Assembly (NCBI GenBank): GCA_039029355.1
Contig: JBCCGI010000022.1
Span: 1 to 64,000, forward strand
Origin: JBCCGI01 sp039029355
GTDB taxonomy: Bacteria; Planctomycetota; UBA1135; GCA-002686595
DNA length: 64,000 bases
Direction of reading: 5' to 3'
In this document: positions 35,733-44,708 of the stretch, piece by piece
How the letters are laid out: every line of letters begins with the position of its first letter
Position numbering within the stretch: position 1 is the first letter of the stretch
Program-made: the position numbers and the translations under genes
Notes under the pieces: model-generated
Told to the model about the DNA's origin: nothing
The model's input: only the letters and a program-made list of their open reading frames with translations
Databases searched by the model: none

Positions 35733-36409
35733 GCGAGACCGAAGAGAGGCGGTCGCGCCTCCTCGAAGGCGTGCTCGCCGGGGAGATCGCGCCCGACGCG
35801 GCCGAGGTCGAGGCGCTCCGCGCTTCGTCGCCCGAGTTCGGACGCGAGCTGGATGGCCTGCTGCGCGCGCGTGCGCTGCTGGAGCGCGACTTCGAGGAGG
35901 AGCGCGAGGCGCTGGCCCCCGGGCGGGAGTCCGCGCCGGGCCAGGAGCTGGTCGGACCGACGCTCGACCGCCTCGCGGCGGGCGGCCCGGCGGACGACGC
36001 GCCGCGCCCGACGCGCCGCACCTGGCTGCTGCCGCTCGCGGCGGCCGCGGCGGTGCTCGTGGGCTGGGCGCTGCTCGGCGGCGACGGCTCGGGCGACCGC
36101 GACGGGCCGGTGCCGCTGGGATCGGGCGACGGACTGCGCGCGCTGCGTCCGGTCGGGCGCGGGCCGAGTTTCGACCGCTTCGAGTTCGAGGGTATGCTCG
36201 ACGGCCACCACCGCAGCGTGCTGCGGATCTGGCCGAAGGATCCGGGGCCCCTCGACGAGCCGCTGCACACCGAGACCTTCCGCGGGCACGAATGGGCCGC
36301 GCCGCCGGCGGTGCTTTCCACCCTGCCGGAGGAGATCGAATGGAGCGTGACCGCGGTGAGCCTCGAGGGCGACGAGCTGGGCACGGCGCGCGCCTCCGCC
36401 TCGCGCTGA
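35729..36409 (+). CDS. Single-TM anti-sigma-like protein (cassette 2)
   Basis: 226 residues: a charged, mostly helical cytosolic part (1-97), one membrane helix (about 99-116) and an extracytoplasmic domain of about 110 residues ending 'TARASASR'. The outer domain aligns with the cassette 1 protein over its whole length. No zinc ligand motif is seen. It is coupled to the sigma gene by ATGA and overlaps the CHAT gene by 70 nt, exactly as in cassette 1. An anti-sigma role is inferred from position and topology. Confidence 0.78.
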   Translation: MSETEERRSRLLEGVLAGEIAPDAAEVEALRASSPEFGRELDGLLRARALLERDFEEEREALAPGRESAPGQELVGPTLDRLAAGGPADDAPRPTRRTWLLPLAAAAAVLVGWALLGGDGSGDRDGPVPLGSGDGLRALRPVGRGPSFDRFEFEGMLDGHHRSVLRIWPKDPGPLDEPLHTETFRGHEWAAPPAVLSTLPEEIEWSVTAVSLEGDELGTARASASR

Positions 36410-38970
36410 TCGCGGCGGCCCTCGGGCTGGCGCCGCTCGCGGCCGCGGCCGACGAAAGAGACCGCCTGGCGGACGGCATGGGGGCGGTCTACGCGACCCT
36501 CGCCGCCGAGCAGACGCCGAGCGAGGCGCAGTGGGTCGAGCTCCTGGCGGCCCTCGACCGCGCGACGGGCCTGCTCGACGTCGAGGACCACGCGCTCTGC
36601 GCCGACACCGCCCTGGTGCTCCAGTGGCTGATGCTCGCCGAGGGCCCGTGGCTCGAAGAGGTCCACGCCCTACACCGCGCCGAGGCGGTGCGGGTCGTCT
36701 TCGAGCTCGCCGACCTGTCCGAGGAAGGCGGGCGCGCGGTCTGGTTCCACGCGCGCCGCCTCATGCAGCAGGGCCGGCTGGCCGAGGCCGAGCAGCTGGG
36801 CCTGCTCGCGCTCGACCTGTGGCGCGAGGCGGACTTTCCCTCGGTCTCGATCGCGACGCTGCTCGGCGAGCTCTACCGCCGGCAGGAGCGCTGGAGCGAG
36901 GCCCAGGAGCAGCTCGCGCGCGCCGACGAGCGCCTGCGCGAGATCGACTCCGAGCAGGCCTGGACGATCGACGCGCGCGCCGGCTGGTTCGGAGCGCGCG
37001 GGCAGCTGGAGCTCAGCTTCGGCCGGCTCGACCGCGCGCAGCTCGACTTCGAGGCCGAGGCGCGGGTTGCCGCCGACTACCTGCGGGCGCAGCCGGGTCT
37101 CACCGACGAGGAGGTCCGCGAGGTGCTCGACATCCCCCGCACGCGCGCGCTCGACCTGCTGCTGGTCGCGGAGCTCTACGAGGACGCGGTCGACGAGGCC
37201 CGACAGCTGCTCGCCCGCGCCCAGCCCGGGCTGCAGCCGCTGCTCGGTGCGCAGCTCGGCGCGGCGCTGGCCGAGCTGGAGGCGCGCGCCGCGGCCAACG
37301 TCGCGACCGGAGCCGCCGGCGAGGCGCCCGAGAGCGAAGCCGCGAAGGTGCTGGCCGGGGTCGCCGACGACCCCGAGGCGCCGACCCACCTGCGCCTCGA
37401 CGCGGAGCTCTCGCTGGCGCGGCTGCTGCTCTATCGCGACGAGCTGGAGGCCGCCTCGGACCTCCTCGCGTCCGCCGGCACGCGGCTCGCCGCCTGGCAG
37501 TCCGCCACGGTCGGGCATCCGCCGGCCTCCGAGCGCGCCTTCTTCGAGGGGCTGCGGGTCTGGCGCGCGCTGCTGGCCGAGGCGCCGGCCGAGGAGCTCG
37601 CCGGGCGGCTCGACGAGCTCGAGGACGCGCTCGACGCCGTCCTGCGCTCCTTCCGCGCCACGCCGGTGCTGCCCGACGGCGTCGGCTTCCTGCACCTGGC
37701 GCACCGCCGCTCGGCGCTCGGCTTCTTCCTGCTCGGCTGCGCGGAGCTCGGGCAGGAGGAGCGCGCGTTGGCCATGCTCCTGCGCGCCGACGCGCTGGGC
37801 AGCCTGGCGCGGCGGGCGGGCGTCGCGGCGCCCTCACCGGCGGTGCTGCGCGCCGAGCTGGCCGCCGACGGCGGCGGCGTCTGGATCGTCCTGCCGACGC
37901 TCGAGCACACGCACGTCCTGGCCGTCGACGAAGCCGGCGTCGAGCACGCGCTCGCCCCGGGGCTGTTCGAGCTCGACGCCACGGTGCGGGGCTTCCGCCG
38001 CAGCCTGACGCGTTGGCGCGCCCCGCAGCCGGGCGACGAGGAGCGCATCGAGGCCTTCGGCGAGCGGCTGGCCGGGGAGCTCTTCCCCGACGCCATCGCG
38101 AGACGCGTCGCGGAGTGGGAGCACGTGTATGCAGTCGGCGCGCAGTACCTGCGCGACCTGGAGCTCGACGCGCTGCCGTTCGGCGACACGCGGCTCGGAC
38201 TCGCCAAGGCGCTGAGCCACCTGCCGTCGATCACGCTCGGCGTCCACCTCGCGCGGCGCTGGAGCAACGCCGAAGCAACCGAGCCGGACGGGCCGCCTTC
38301 CGCTCCTCCCATTCCGCCCGCCCCCAACGAGCTCCTGCTCCTCGTCGCAGCCAACCCCGCACCGGAGGCCGCGCGCTTCGGCGGCGAGCTGCCGTCGCTG
38401 CCCTTCGACGACGCGGACCGCGGACGCCTCACCGCGCCCTTCGGGGAACGCGCGCGGGCGCTGCTCGGCGACGGCGCGACGCGCGAGCACCTGCTCGGCC
38501 TCGACCTGTCGGACGTACGCCTGCTGCATCTGGTCGCGCACGGCGTCCACGACCGCGCGCGCGAGCTCCCCACCGGCCTGGCGCTCAACCCGGCTACGGA
38601 CGACGACGACGGCGTGCTGTGGGCCTCGGACCTCGTGGGGTTCGACGCGCCGGACGTGGTGGTGCTGTCCGCCTGCGGTGCGGCCCGCGGGCGCAAGCGG
38701 CTCGGCGAGGACGGCGCCACGCACCTCGGCGGCGCCTTCCTCGAACGCGGCGCCGAGGCCGTGCTGATCGCGTCCGAGGACATCGAGCTGCACGCCACGC
38801 TACGGCTCTCCGAGCTGCTCCACGCCGAGCTCGCCCGCGGCGCGCCGCTGGCCGAAGCGCTGCGGCGCGCGCGCGTGCAGCTGGCGGACGAGATCGCGCA
38901 TCCGTTCCACGCGACGCAGCTCCGCGTGCTCGGGGTGGGCACCCGGCAGGTGTTCCGGGAGGAGCGCTAG
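36340..38970 (+). CDS. Exported TPR-CHAT (caspase-like) protease, intact (cassette 2)
   Basis: 876 residues. The ATG at 36340 follows GGAGGAG (36328-36334) by 5 nt, and both sites lie inside the anti-sigma-like gene. A signal peptide ends 'LGLAPLAAAAD', predicting export. Residues about 40-560 are TPR-like helical repeats. The C-terminal CHAT domain (about 690-876) has the caspase-like dyad His734 in 'LLHLVAHGVHDRA' and Cys779 in 'VVVLSACGAARG', so it is probably active. Unlike the cassette 1 protein it has no C-terminal membrane helix. CHAT proteases belong to peptidase clan CD, and TPR-CHAT in Craspase cleaves a sigma-factor inhibitor. The natural substrate here is inferred to be the neighbouring anti-sigma-like protein. 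Confidence 0.9.
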   Translation: MERDRGEPRGRRAGHGARLRLALIAAALGLAPLAAAADERDRLADGMGAVYATLAAEQTPSEAQWVELLAALDRATGLLDVEDHALCADTALVLQWLMLAEGPWLEEVHALHRAEAVRVVFELADLSEEGGRAVWFHARRLMQQGRLAEAEQLGLLALDLWREADFPSVSIATLLGELYRRQERWSEAQEQLARADERLREIDSEQAWTIDARAGWFGARGQLELSFGRLDRAQLDFEAEARVAADYLRAQPGLTDEEVREVLDIPRTRALDLLLVAELYEDAVDEARQLLARAQPGLQPLLGAQLGAALAELEARAAANVATGAAGEAPESEAAKVLAGVADDPEAPTHLRLDAELSLARLLLYRDELEAASDLLASAGTRLAAWQSATVGHPPASERAFFEGLRVWRALLAEAPAEELAGRLDELEDALDAVLRSFRATPVLPDGVGFLHLAHRRSALGFFLLGCAELGQEERALAMLLRADALGSLARRAGVAAPSPAVLRAELAADGGGVWIVLPTLEHTHVLAVDEAGVEHALAPGLFELDATVRGFRRSLTRWRAPQPGDEERIEAFGERLAGELFPDAIARRVAEWEHVYAVGAQYLRDLELDALPFGDTRLGLAKALSHLPSITLGVHLARRWSNAEATEPDGPPSAPPIPPAPNELLLLVAANPAPEAARFGGELPSLPFDDADRGRLTAPFGERARALLGDGATREHLLGLDLSDVRLLHLVAHGVHDRARELPTGLALNPATDDDDGVLWASDLVGFDAPDVVVLSACGAARGRKRLGEDGATHLGGAFLERGAEAVLIASEDIELHATLRLSELLHAELARGAPLAEALRRARVQLADEIAHPFHATQLRVLGVGTRQVFREER

Positions 38971-38972
38971 TT

Positions 38973-39017
38973 CCGCCGTCGCCGCGGTCCAACCGCGTCG
39001 GCCCGCGACGAAGGCGG
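38973..39017. terminator. Hairpin between convergent genes
   Basis: CCGCC-GTCGC (38973-38982) pairs with GCGAC (39005-39009) and GGCGG (39013-39017), and an inner CGCGGT (38983-38988) pairs with ACCGCG (38992-38997) over a 3-nt loop. It fills the 56-nt gap between the CHAT gene and the convergent VCBS gene. Confidence 0.45.
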
Positions 39018-39026
39018 GCAAACCGC

Positions 39027-40697
39027 CTAGTGCGACCCGGTGCCGTGGCTCGTCGTCACGCAGAAGTTGTTGATCGTCGGGCTGTCGCCGGGGCCGAAGG
39101 ACGGCAGCCGGTGCCCGAGCGCGAAGCCGCCGACGGGGTTGCCGCCGGAGGGCTGTCCGTCGCAGCTGAGCGGATCGATGATCTCGAACACGTCGCTCCA
39201 GTCGTCGTTGAGGTCCATCGCCGCGAGCGAGGGTCCGTCGATCGAGAGGTGCGCGACGATCTTCGGTCCCGTGGCCGTCGCGCCGTCGGCCTTGAGCGGC
39301 TGGATGACGAGGTGCAGCAGGCGCACGTCGTCCTCCCAGTCGATTCCGGCCGGGCTCGGGAACACGATCTGCAGCGCGTAGTTCGCGGAGCTGCTCGCGG
39401 GCTTGGCGCAGTTCGACACCGACACCGGCTCGGGGTACGAGAAGATGTCCGCCTGCTCGAAGATCAGGATACGGAAGTGGTCGGTGTCCTGGGGCGGGGT
39501 GTAGGCCATGTCGACGTTGAGCACGCCGCGCCCCGCGCCGTCAACGCAGAACGAGATCGGCGTCTCGTGCAGCGTGCGGTCGCCGGCCGGCTGGCCGCTG
39601 AGCGGGTCCAGCGGGCCATGGAAGACCAGCGTGGAGTCGTTGCCCTCGACGCTCGCGAGCAGGTCCGCTTCGCCGTCTCCGTCCACATCCGCGAGGTCGC
39701 CGATCGGGGCGCCCGCGGGCGGAGGGAAGGGACTGAGCGTGGTGTCGTAACCGATCGCGACGTCGGGGTTCTCGTCATCGAACACCGGCGCCATGCCGAG
39801 GTGCGTCAGCAGCAGGAGCTCGTAGTCGTCGTCGAAGCCCAGCACCAGGTCGCTGAGGTCGTCGCTGTTCGCGTACCCCGCCGTCATGGAGACCATCGGC
39901 GGGCGGCCGTCAACCAGCGTCACGTGGGCGGTGCCGTCGGGCTCGATCACGTTCACGACGGTGCCGCTGGCGACGTTCAGGCCCCAGGCGATGGAGTCGA
40001 GCGTGCCCGGGCCGTTGTGCAGCACCTCGATCTCGCCGGGCGCGACCGGGCTCACGCGGTTGTAGACCGGGCCCGTCGCCGGGTCGACGACCCGCACGCC
40101 GAGGTCGTCGGACACCAGGAGCTCGACGCCGCCGGCGCCGTCGAACTCGATCGGGTGCAGGTCGTACGCAGGCAGAGGCAGCGCGACCGGCGTGTTGGAG
40201 ATCCAGTAGCCGCCGCCGAGGTTGAACAGACGCAGCACCGTCGTGCCGGCCGCGTCCAGCGCGTAGAGATCGCCGCCGGCCTCGCGTACGCAACGGGCGT
40301 CGACCCAATCGGCGTACGGCTCGGTCTGGGTCGTGATCGTGCCGTCGCTCGCGAGCTCGACCAGCACGAGCCCGTCCGGGCCGACCGTGGCCAGCCGCGG
40401 GCCGCCGTTGTCGACCGCGCAGACGTCGTTCACGATCAGGTTGCCACCGCCGGAGGACACCGGCGTCGAGCTGGTGAACGCGCCGACCTCCGGGTGAACG
40501 ACGAGCAAGCCGTCGCGCAGGACGAAGCCGTCCGGGCTGCCGTTGCCGGAGAGGTCGAGGGCCCCGGCGCGGTGGAAGGCCCCGCCGGGTGAGGCCGGCT
40601 TCCAGGGAACCTCCTCGACGGCGGCATAGGGCTGGGGTCCGGATTGCGCGAGGAGCGGCGAGGAGAGGGCGAGAAGGACGAGGGGGAATCGAGGCAT
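39027..40697 (-). CDS. Secreted VCBS/FG-GAP-type protein paired with cassette 2
   Basis: 556 residues with a signal peptide ending 'LSSPLLAQS'. Calcium-loop blades such as 'DLADVDGDGEADLLASV' (about residue 330) are followed by a C-terminal domain with 'MDLNDDWSDVFEIIDPLSC' and several cysteines. It is a distant paralogue of 16444-18150 and occupies the same convergent position next to the CHAT gene. Start at ATG 40697 is set by the signal peptide. The repeated neighbourhood suggests a functional link with the cassette. Confidence 0.85.
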   Translation of the reverse strand: MPRFPLVLLALSSPLLAQSGPQPYAAVEEVPWKPASPGGAFHRAGALDLSGNGSPDGFVLRDGLLVVHPEVGAFTSSTPVSSGGGNLIVNDVCAVDNGGPRLATVGPDGLVLVELASDGTITTQTEPYADWVDARCVREAGGDLYALDAAGTTVLRLFNLGGGYWISNTPVALPLPAYDLHPIEFDGAGGVELLVSDDLGVRVVDPATGPVYNRVSPVAPGEIEVLHNGPGTLDSIAWGLNVASGTVVNVIEPDGTAHVTLVDGRPPMVSMTAGYANSDDLSDLVLGFDDDYELLLLTHLGMAPVFDDENPDVAIGYDTTLSPFPPPAGAPIGDLADVDGDGEADLLASVEGNDSTLVFHGPLDPLSGQPAGDRTLHETPISFCVDGAGRGVLNVDMAYTPPQDTDHFRILIFEQADIFSYPEPVSVSNCAKPASSSANYALQIVFPSPAGIDWEDDVRLLHLVIQPLKADGATATGPKIVAHLSIDGPSLAAMDLNDDWSDVFEIIDPLSCDGQPSGGNPVGGFALGHRLPSFGPGDSPTINNFCVTTSHGTGSH

Positions 40698-40898
40698 GCT
40701 TCGGAGTTCGAGTAGGACGGGCGGACCGCGGAGCCTGGGCCCCGGGCCTGGGCGGGAAGCCGACACCGGTCGGCGTCCCCCGCCGAGCCGGCGTCGGTCC
40801 ATTCTCGCGAAAAGTCGCAAGAGCGCCGCGGCCGGCGCCCCCCCTAGCCCGCGTCCGGCGCCCGGTCTCGCGCCGGGGGCCGCAAGGCGGTCGAGCCG

Positions 40899-42170
40899 CT
40901 AACCCTCTTCCGCGATGCAGTAGAGGTGCTCGTGGGTGCGGAGGAAGATCTCGCCGCCCGCGATCGCGGGCGTCGAGTTGGTGTCCTCGCCCAAGTGGTT
41001 CTCCGACAGCACCTCGATCCCCTCGGGGCTGGACGTGAACACCACCGTCGTGCCCTTCTGGTTCATCAGGTAGAGCCGCCCGCCGGCCTGCACGACCGAG
41101 CCCCAGGTGTTCCCGCGGCCGATGCGCTTGCGCCAGTCGGCCTCGCCGGTCTTGGGGTCGATGCTCCACAGCATGCCGCCCATGTCGGGGATCACGACGC
41201 GGTCGCCGAAGTAGACGCCCGACCCACAGTTGCTCATCTGCCCCGCGTGGCGCCAAAGCCGGTGCGACTCGGTCACGTCGCCCTCGCCGCCCATCCGCAC
41301 GCCGAGGGTCGGGCCCTCCCAGCCGCCGACCACCAGGCACACGTCGCCGGCGAGCACCGGCGAGGAGTACGTCAGGTCGCCGCGCGTGCCCGACACGCCC
41401 GAGCAGGTCCACACGATCGACCCGTCCGCCGCGTCGTAGGCGACGACGCGCGTCGGCTGGCCGCACAAGACGAGGTCGCGCTCCTCGCCGTCTCCCCCCG
41501 GAACGATCCGCGGCGTGCACCACGAGCCGGCGAGGCGCTTCTCCTCAAACGCCTTGGCGTCGCGGTGCTCGGGCTCGTCGGTGCGCCACACGGTGTCGCC
41601 GGTGTCGAGGTCGAAGGCGGCGACGAAGCTCGTCTCGCCCGGCCCGGTGTGCAGGATCACCTTGCCCTCGTGGAGCAGCGGCGAGGTGCCGTAGCCCCAC
41701 TGGTGGCGGAACTCGCCCAGGTCGCGCTTCCAAAGCTCGCCGCCCTCGTAGTCGTAGCAGTAGAGCCCCGCCGAGCTGTGCCACACCACCACGCGCTCGC
41801 CGTCGGCGGCCGGCGTCGAGCCGCCGTAGGGGTTGGTGCGGTGCGTCGGCATCACCTGGCCGAACTCGACCGTGCGGACCCAAAGCTCCTTGCCGTCCGC
41901 AGCGTCGAAGCAGTAGAGCGAACGCGCCTTGCCCTCCTCATCCTGGGGGCTCGTCAGGAACACCCGGCCGCCGGCGACCACCGGGCTGCCGTTGGCGGGG
42001 AGGCCCAGCGGCACCCTCCACTTGACGTTCTTTTCCGTATCCCAGGTCAGCGGCGCGCTCGCGCTCGAAGCCAGACCGTTGCCCTGGGCGCCGCGCCACG
42101 CGGGCCAGTCGTCGGAGGAGGAGAGGGCGGTGAGGAGCAGCGCGAGAGTCGTCGGGATCATGACGACCAT
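40899..42170 (-). CDS. PQQ-type (BamB-like) beta-propeller protein
   Basis: 423 residues with an N-terminal signal ('PTTLALLLTALSSS'). The start of the mature part 'DDWPAWRGAQGNGLAS' and repeats 'LYCFDAADGKELW', 'AAFDLDTGDTVWR', 'VAYDAADGSIVWT' and 'WSIDPKTGEADWR' are the pyrrolo-quinoline-quinone-like blades found in planctomycete secreted proteins. No PQQ-ligand or dehydrogenase active site is seen, so this is more likely a binding scaffold. It is divergent from the copper radical oxidase gene (131 nt apart). Confidence 0.9.
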   Translation of the reverse strand: MVVMIPTTLALLLTALSSSDDWPAWRGAQGNGLASSASAPLTWDTEKNVKWRVPLGLPANGSPVVAGGRVFLTSPQDEEGKARSLYCFDAADGKELWVRTVEFGQVMPTHRTNPYGGSTPAADGERVVVWHSSAGLYCYDYEGGELWKRDLGEFRHQWGYGTSPLLHEGKVILHTGPGETSFVAAFDLDTGDTVWRTDEPEHRDAKAFEEKRLAGSWCTPRIVPGGDGEERDLVLCGQPTRVVAYDAADGSIVWTCSGVSGTRGDLTYSSPVLAGDVCLVVGGWEGPTLGVRMGGEGDVTESHRLWRHAGQMSNCGSGVYFGDRVVIPDMGGMLWSIDPKTGEADWRKRIGRGNTWGSVVQAGGRLYLMNQKGTTVVFTSSPEGIEVLSENHLGEDTNSTPAIAGGEIFLRTHEHLYCIAEEG

Positions 42171-42301
42171 GATACGGTCGCCCGGGCCTGAACCGCCGCG
42201 CGGAGAAAATCGCGCGAACGGCTTTCACGCACCGGGATCCCGCTCGTCGGCCCTCCGAATGCCCCGAGTCGCGCTCCGCGGCCCCCACCCAGGAGACCCC
42301 G

Positions 42302-43999
42302 ATGAAGCACCGCCGTCCGCACCTTGCCGCTCCGCTCGCCCTCCTCTCGGCCCTCTCCACGCCCGCCGCCGCCCAGGGCATCGCACCGTGGATCGAGGCC
42401 GACCCGGTGCGCTTCGAGAGCGACTCCTTCAGCCGCAAGGTGCTCTGGCGCACGCCTGAAGGACGCTACGGCGCGGCCGTGCACGCGACGCTGATGCCCG
42501 ACGGGAGCATCCTCTTCATCGGCTACACGCGCCCCACCGAGGTCTATGAGGAGCAGGAGGACGCCCAGAAGCTCACCTTCACGATGACGCCCACGCCGCT
42601 GGGCGAGCCGCTTCCCACCGACGCCATCGTGGAGGGCCAGCCGGTCCCCTACGAGATCGACGAGGCCTTCGTCTTCCCCGAGCTCGTGCTCGACGACCTC
42701 TTCTGCTCCGGGCACTCGTTGCTGGCGGACGGCTCCTTCTTTTCCGCCGGCGGGACGCGCGTCAGCATCGACATCCTGTCCCTCGACGCCACGCTCAACG
42801 GCCTGAACTACGCCACCCGCTTCGACGGCTCGACGTGGGTCCGCGAAGCGGAGGCGATGAAGGTCTCGGCGACGCTGGGGAACCCGGCCCGCTGGTACTG
42901 CACCGTCACGCGGCTCTGGGACGGCCGCATGCTGGTGACCGGCGGCTACGACATGGTCTTCCCCGTGCCGTGGCACAACCGCAGCGCGGAGATCTTCGAC
43001 CCGGGCACCGGCAGCTGGCAGATCCTCGCCAACCACCCCACCGCGCCGCCGTCGCTCCCGGGGGCCGACTACACGCACGTCTTCCTGCTGCCGTCCCCGG
43101 TGGACGGCTTCGACCTGCTCGGATTCGGCGACGGCGGCCAGCCGGTCGGCATGTCGCTCGGCGGAGGAGCCTTCTGGCAGCCGCAGCCCGAGCTGCGGCC
43201 GGACGCCTCGCCGTGGATCCCGCCGAACATCGGGGCCTCGAGCGCGCTCCTGCCGATTCGCGTGCAGGACGGCGAGTGGGGCTACGCCAACGGCAGCGTG
43301 CTCATCGCAGGCGGTGGCCACTTCACCGAGCAGATGCACCGCGCCGACGTGTACGACCCGGTCGAGGGTACGTGGAAGCCCTCGATCGAGCTCGAGATCC
43401 GCCGCCACCACCCCAGCACGGTGCTGCTCCCGGACGGACGCGTGCTGGTCCTCGCCGGCCACGACGACGCGACGATGGACCCGGGCGTGACGCGCGCCCA
43501 GGTCATCGACCCGGCCAGCGGCTTCGAGGTCCTGTGGGGCCGCACGCAGGAGGCGGAGGTCCGCGGCTACCACACGGTGAGCCTGCTCCTGCCGGACGGA
43601 CGCGTGCTGGTCGGAGGCGGGCGCGACCACGCGACCGAAGCGGCGGCCGAGCGCACGAGCTTCCGCTACTACTCCCCCGCCTACATGAACCGCCCGCGGC
43701 CCGAGCTCGTGTCGCCGCCGAGCGAGCTGACCCTGGGCGAGCCCTTCCAGGTCGTCACCTCCGGCGCGGCGCCGGCGGAGCTCGTGCTGATGGGGCTCGG
43801 GTCGATGACGCACTCGGTCGACATGAACCAGCGCTACGTCCAGCTCGAGGTCGCCAGCGTGGAGTCGACCGGCGGCCTGCACTCGGTCGACGCCGTCGCG
43901 CCGCCCACGGCGCGGGTGGCGCCCCCGGGGCACTACATGCTGTTCGCGCTGGACGCCGACCGCACCCCGTCGGTGGCGGCGATCGTGCAGCTGAAGTAG
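42302..43999 (+). CDS. Galactose oxidase-like copper radical oxidase
   Basis: 565 residues with a signal peptide ending 'TPAAAQG'. AGGAG (42291-42295) is 6 nt before the ATG. The kelch propeller has all the residues known for copper radical oxidases in the expected order: Cys135 ('LFCSGHS') and Tyr199 ('RWYCTV') for the thioether cofactor, Tyr423-His424 ('GYHTVSLLLPDGRVLVGGG') and His504 ('SMTHSVDMNQR') as copper ligands. The C-terminal Ig-like DUF1929 domain carries the last His. These enzymes oxidise primary alcohols or aldehydes (galactose, glyoxal) with H2O2 release. The substrate is not predictable. Confidence 0.92.
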   Translation: MKHRRPHLAAPLALLSALSTPAAAQGIAPWIEADPVRFESDSFSRKVLWRTPEGRYGAAVHATLMPDGSILFIGYTRPTEVYEEQEDAQKLTFTMTPTPLGEPLPTDAIVEGQPVPYEIDEAFVFPELVLDDLFCSGHSLLADGSFFSAGGTRVSIDILSLDATLNGLNYATRFDGSTWVREAEAMKVSATLGNPARWYCTVTRLWDGRMLVTGGYDMVFPVPWHNRSAEIFDPGTGSWQILANHPTAPPSLPGADYTHVFLLPSPVDGFDLLGFGDGGQPVGMSLGGGAFWQPQPELRPDASPWIPPNIGASSALLPIRVQDGEWGYANGSVLIAGGGHFTEQMHRADVYDPVEGTWKPSIELEIRRHHPSTVLLPDGRVLVLAGHDDATMDPGVTRAQVIDPASGFEVLWGRTQEAEVRGYHTVSLLLPDGRVLVGGGRDHATEAAAERTSFRYYSPAYMNRPRPELVSPPSELTLGEPFQVVTSGAAPAELVLMGLGSMTHSVDMNQRYVQLEVASVESTGGLHSVDAVAPPTARVAPPGHYMLFALDADRTPSVAAIVQLK

Positions 44000-44006
44000 C
44001 GCGCGC

Positions 44007-44549
44007 TCAGTCGGGGAGCTCGTCGAGCAGGCGCAGCAGCGTGCCCGCCGAGTAGCCCCGGTCGTGGAACCAGCGCACCGTCCCCTGCGAGTCGAGCACG
44101 ACCACGCGGATGTTGCGCGGGTTCTCGGTGCCGGTGAGCTCGGCGATCGCGTCGGCATCGGCGTAGACCGTGACGACCGAGCCCCAGTCCTCCTCGGGGA
44201 TGCCGTTGCGCATGCCCTGGTCAATCGTGCCGGCGATCATGCGGGGCACCCAGCCCTGGATCGTCGGCACCTCGAACACCCGCGCACCGGTCCCGGACTG
44301 GGCCAGCCCGAGCAGCCAGCGATCCGCGTCGAACTGGGCGTCCTGCACGTAGCCGACGAGCAGGATCGCCGGAGCGCCGAGGAGGTCCGCGGGCAGCCGC
44401 AGCGGCGTGCCGTCGAGCGACTCGCCGGCCACCGTCGGGAAGGTCTCGCCGACCGGGTTGCGGTTCGGGATCGCCGCGCGGCAGCCGGAGGCGACGACGG
44501 CGCCGAGGAGCAGGAGGCTTCGGAGGTACGAAGGAAGGCGGGTGAGCAT
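44007..44549 (-). CDS. Thioredoxin-like lipoprotein lacking CXXC
   Basis: 180 residues from ATG 44549. A lipoprotein signal 'LLLGAVVASGC' is followed by a region with peroxiredoxin/TlpA-like strands ('ILLVGYVQDAQFDADRW', 'SVVTVYADADAIAELTG', 'IRVVVLDSQGTVRWFHDRGYS'). No CXXC or peroxidatic Cys is present, so redox activity is doubtful. Its end converges on the copper radical oxidase end with a 7-nt gap. Confidence 0.7.
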   Translation of the reverse strand: MLTRLPSYLRSLLLLGAVVASGCRAAIPNRNPVGETFPTVAGESLDGTPLRLPADLLGAPAILLVGYVQDAQFDADRWLLGLAQSGTGARVFEVPTIQGWVPRMIAGTIDQGMRNGIPEEDWGSVVTVYADADAIAELTGTENPRNIRVVVLDSQGTVRWFHDRGYSAGTLLRLLDELPD

Positions 44550-44708
44550 GCGCTGGGAGGGTCGGAGGGAAGGGGCGGACGGAGGCTCGGTGCTTCGCGG
44601 ACCGCGGCCCCGCAGACGCAACCGGCCGTGACAAACGCGCGGGATCCCACCGCCTGAGCGCCGCCGCTAGGATCGGAGGGGCCTTCCCCCTGCCCCCACC
44701 TCACGAAC

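Noticed and set aside
36531..40592. A 1353-codon open frame across CHAT 2 and the VCBS gene
   Set aside because: It is an Arg/Ala-rich shadow frame that crosses two real genes on opposite strands.
44007..44549. Thiol-disulfide oxidoreductase (TlpA-like)
   Set aside because: The fold is similar but no CXXC or peroxidatic Cys is present.
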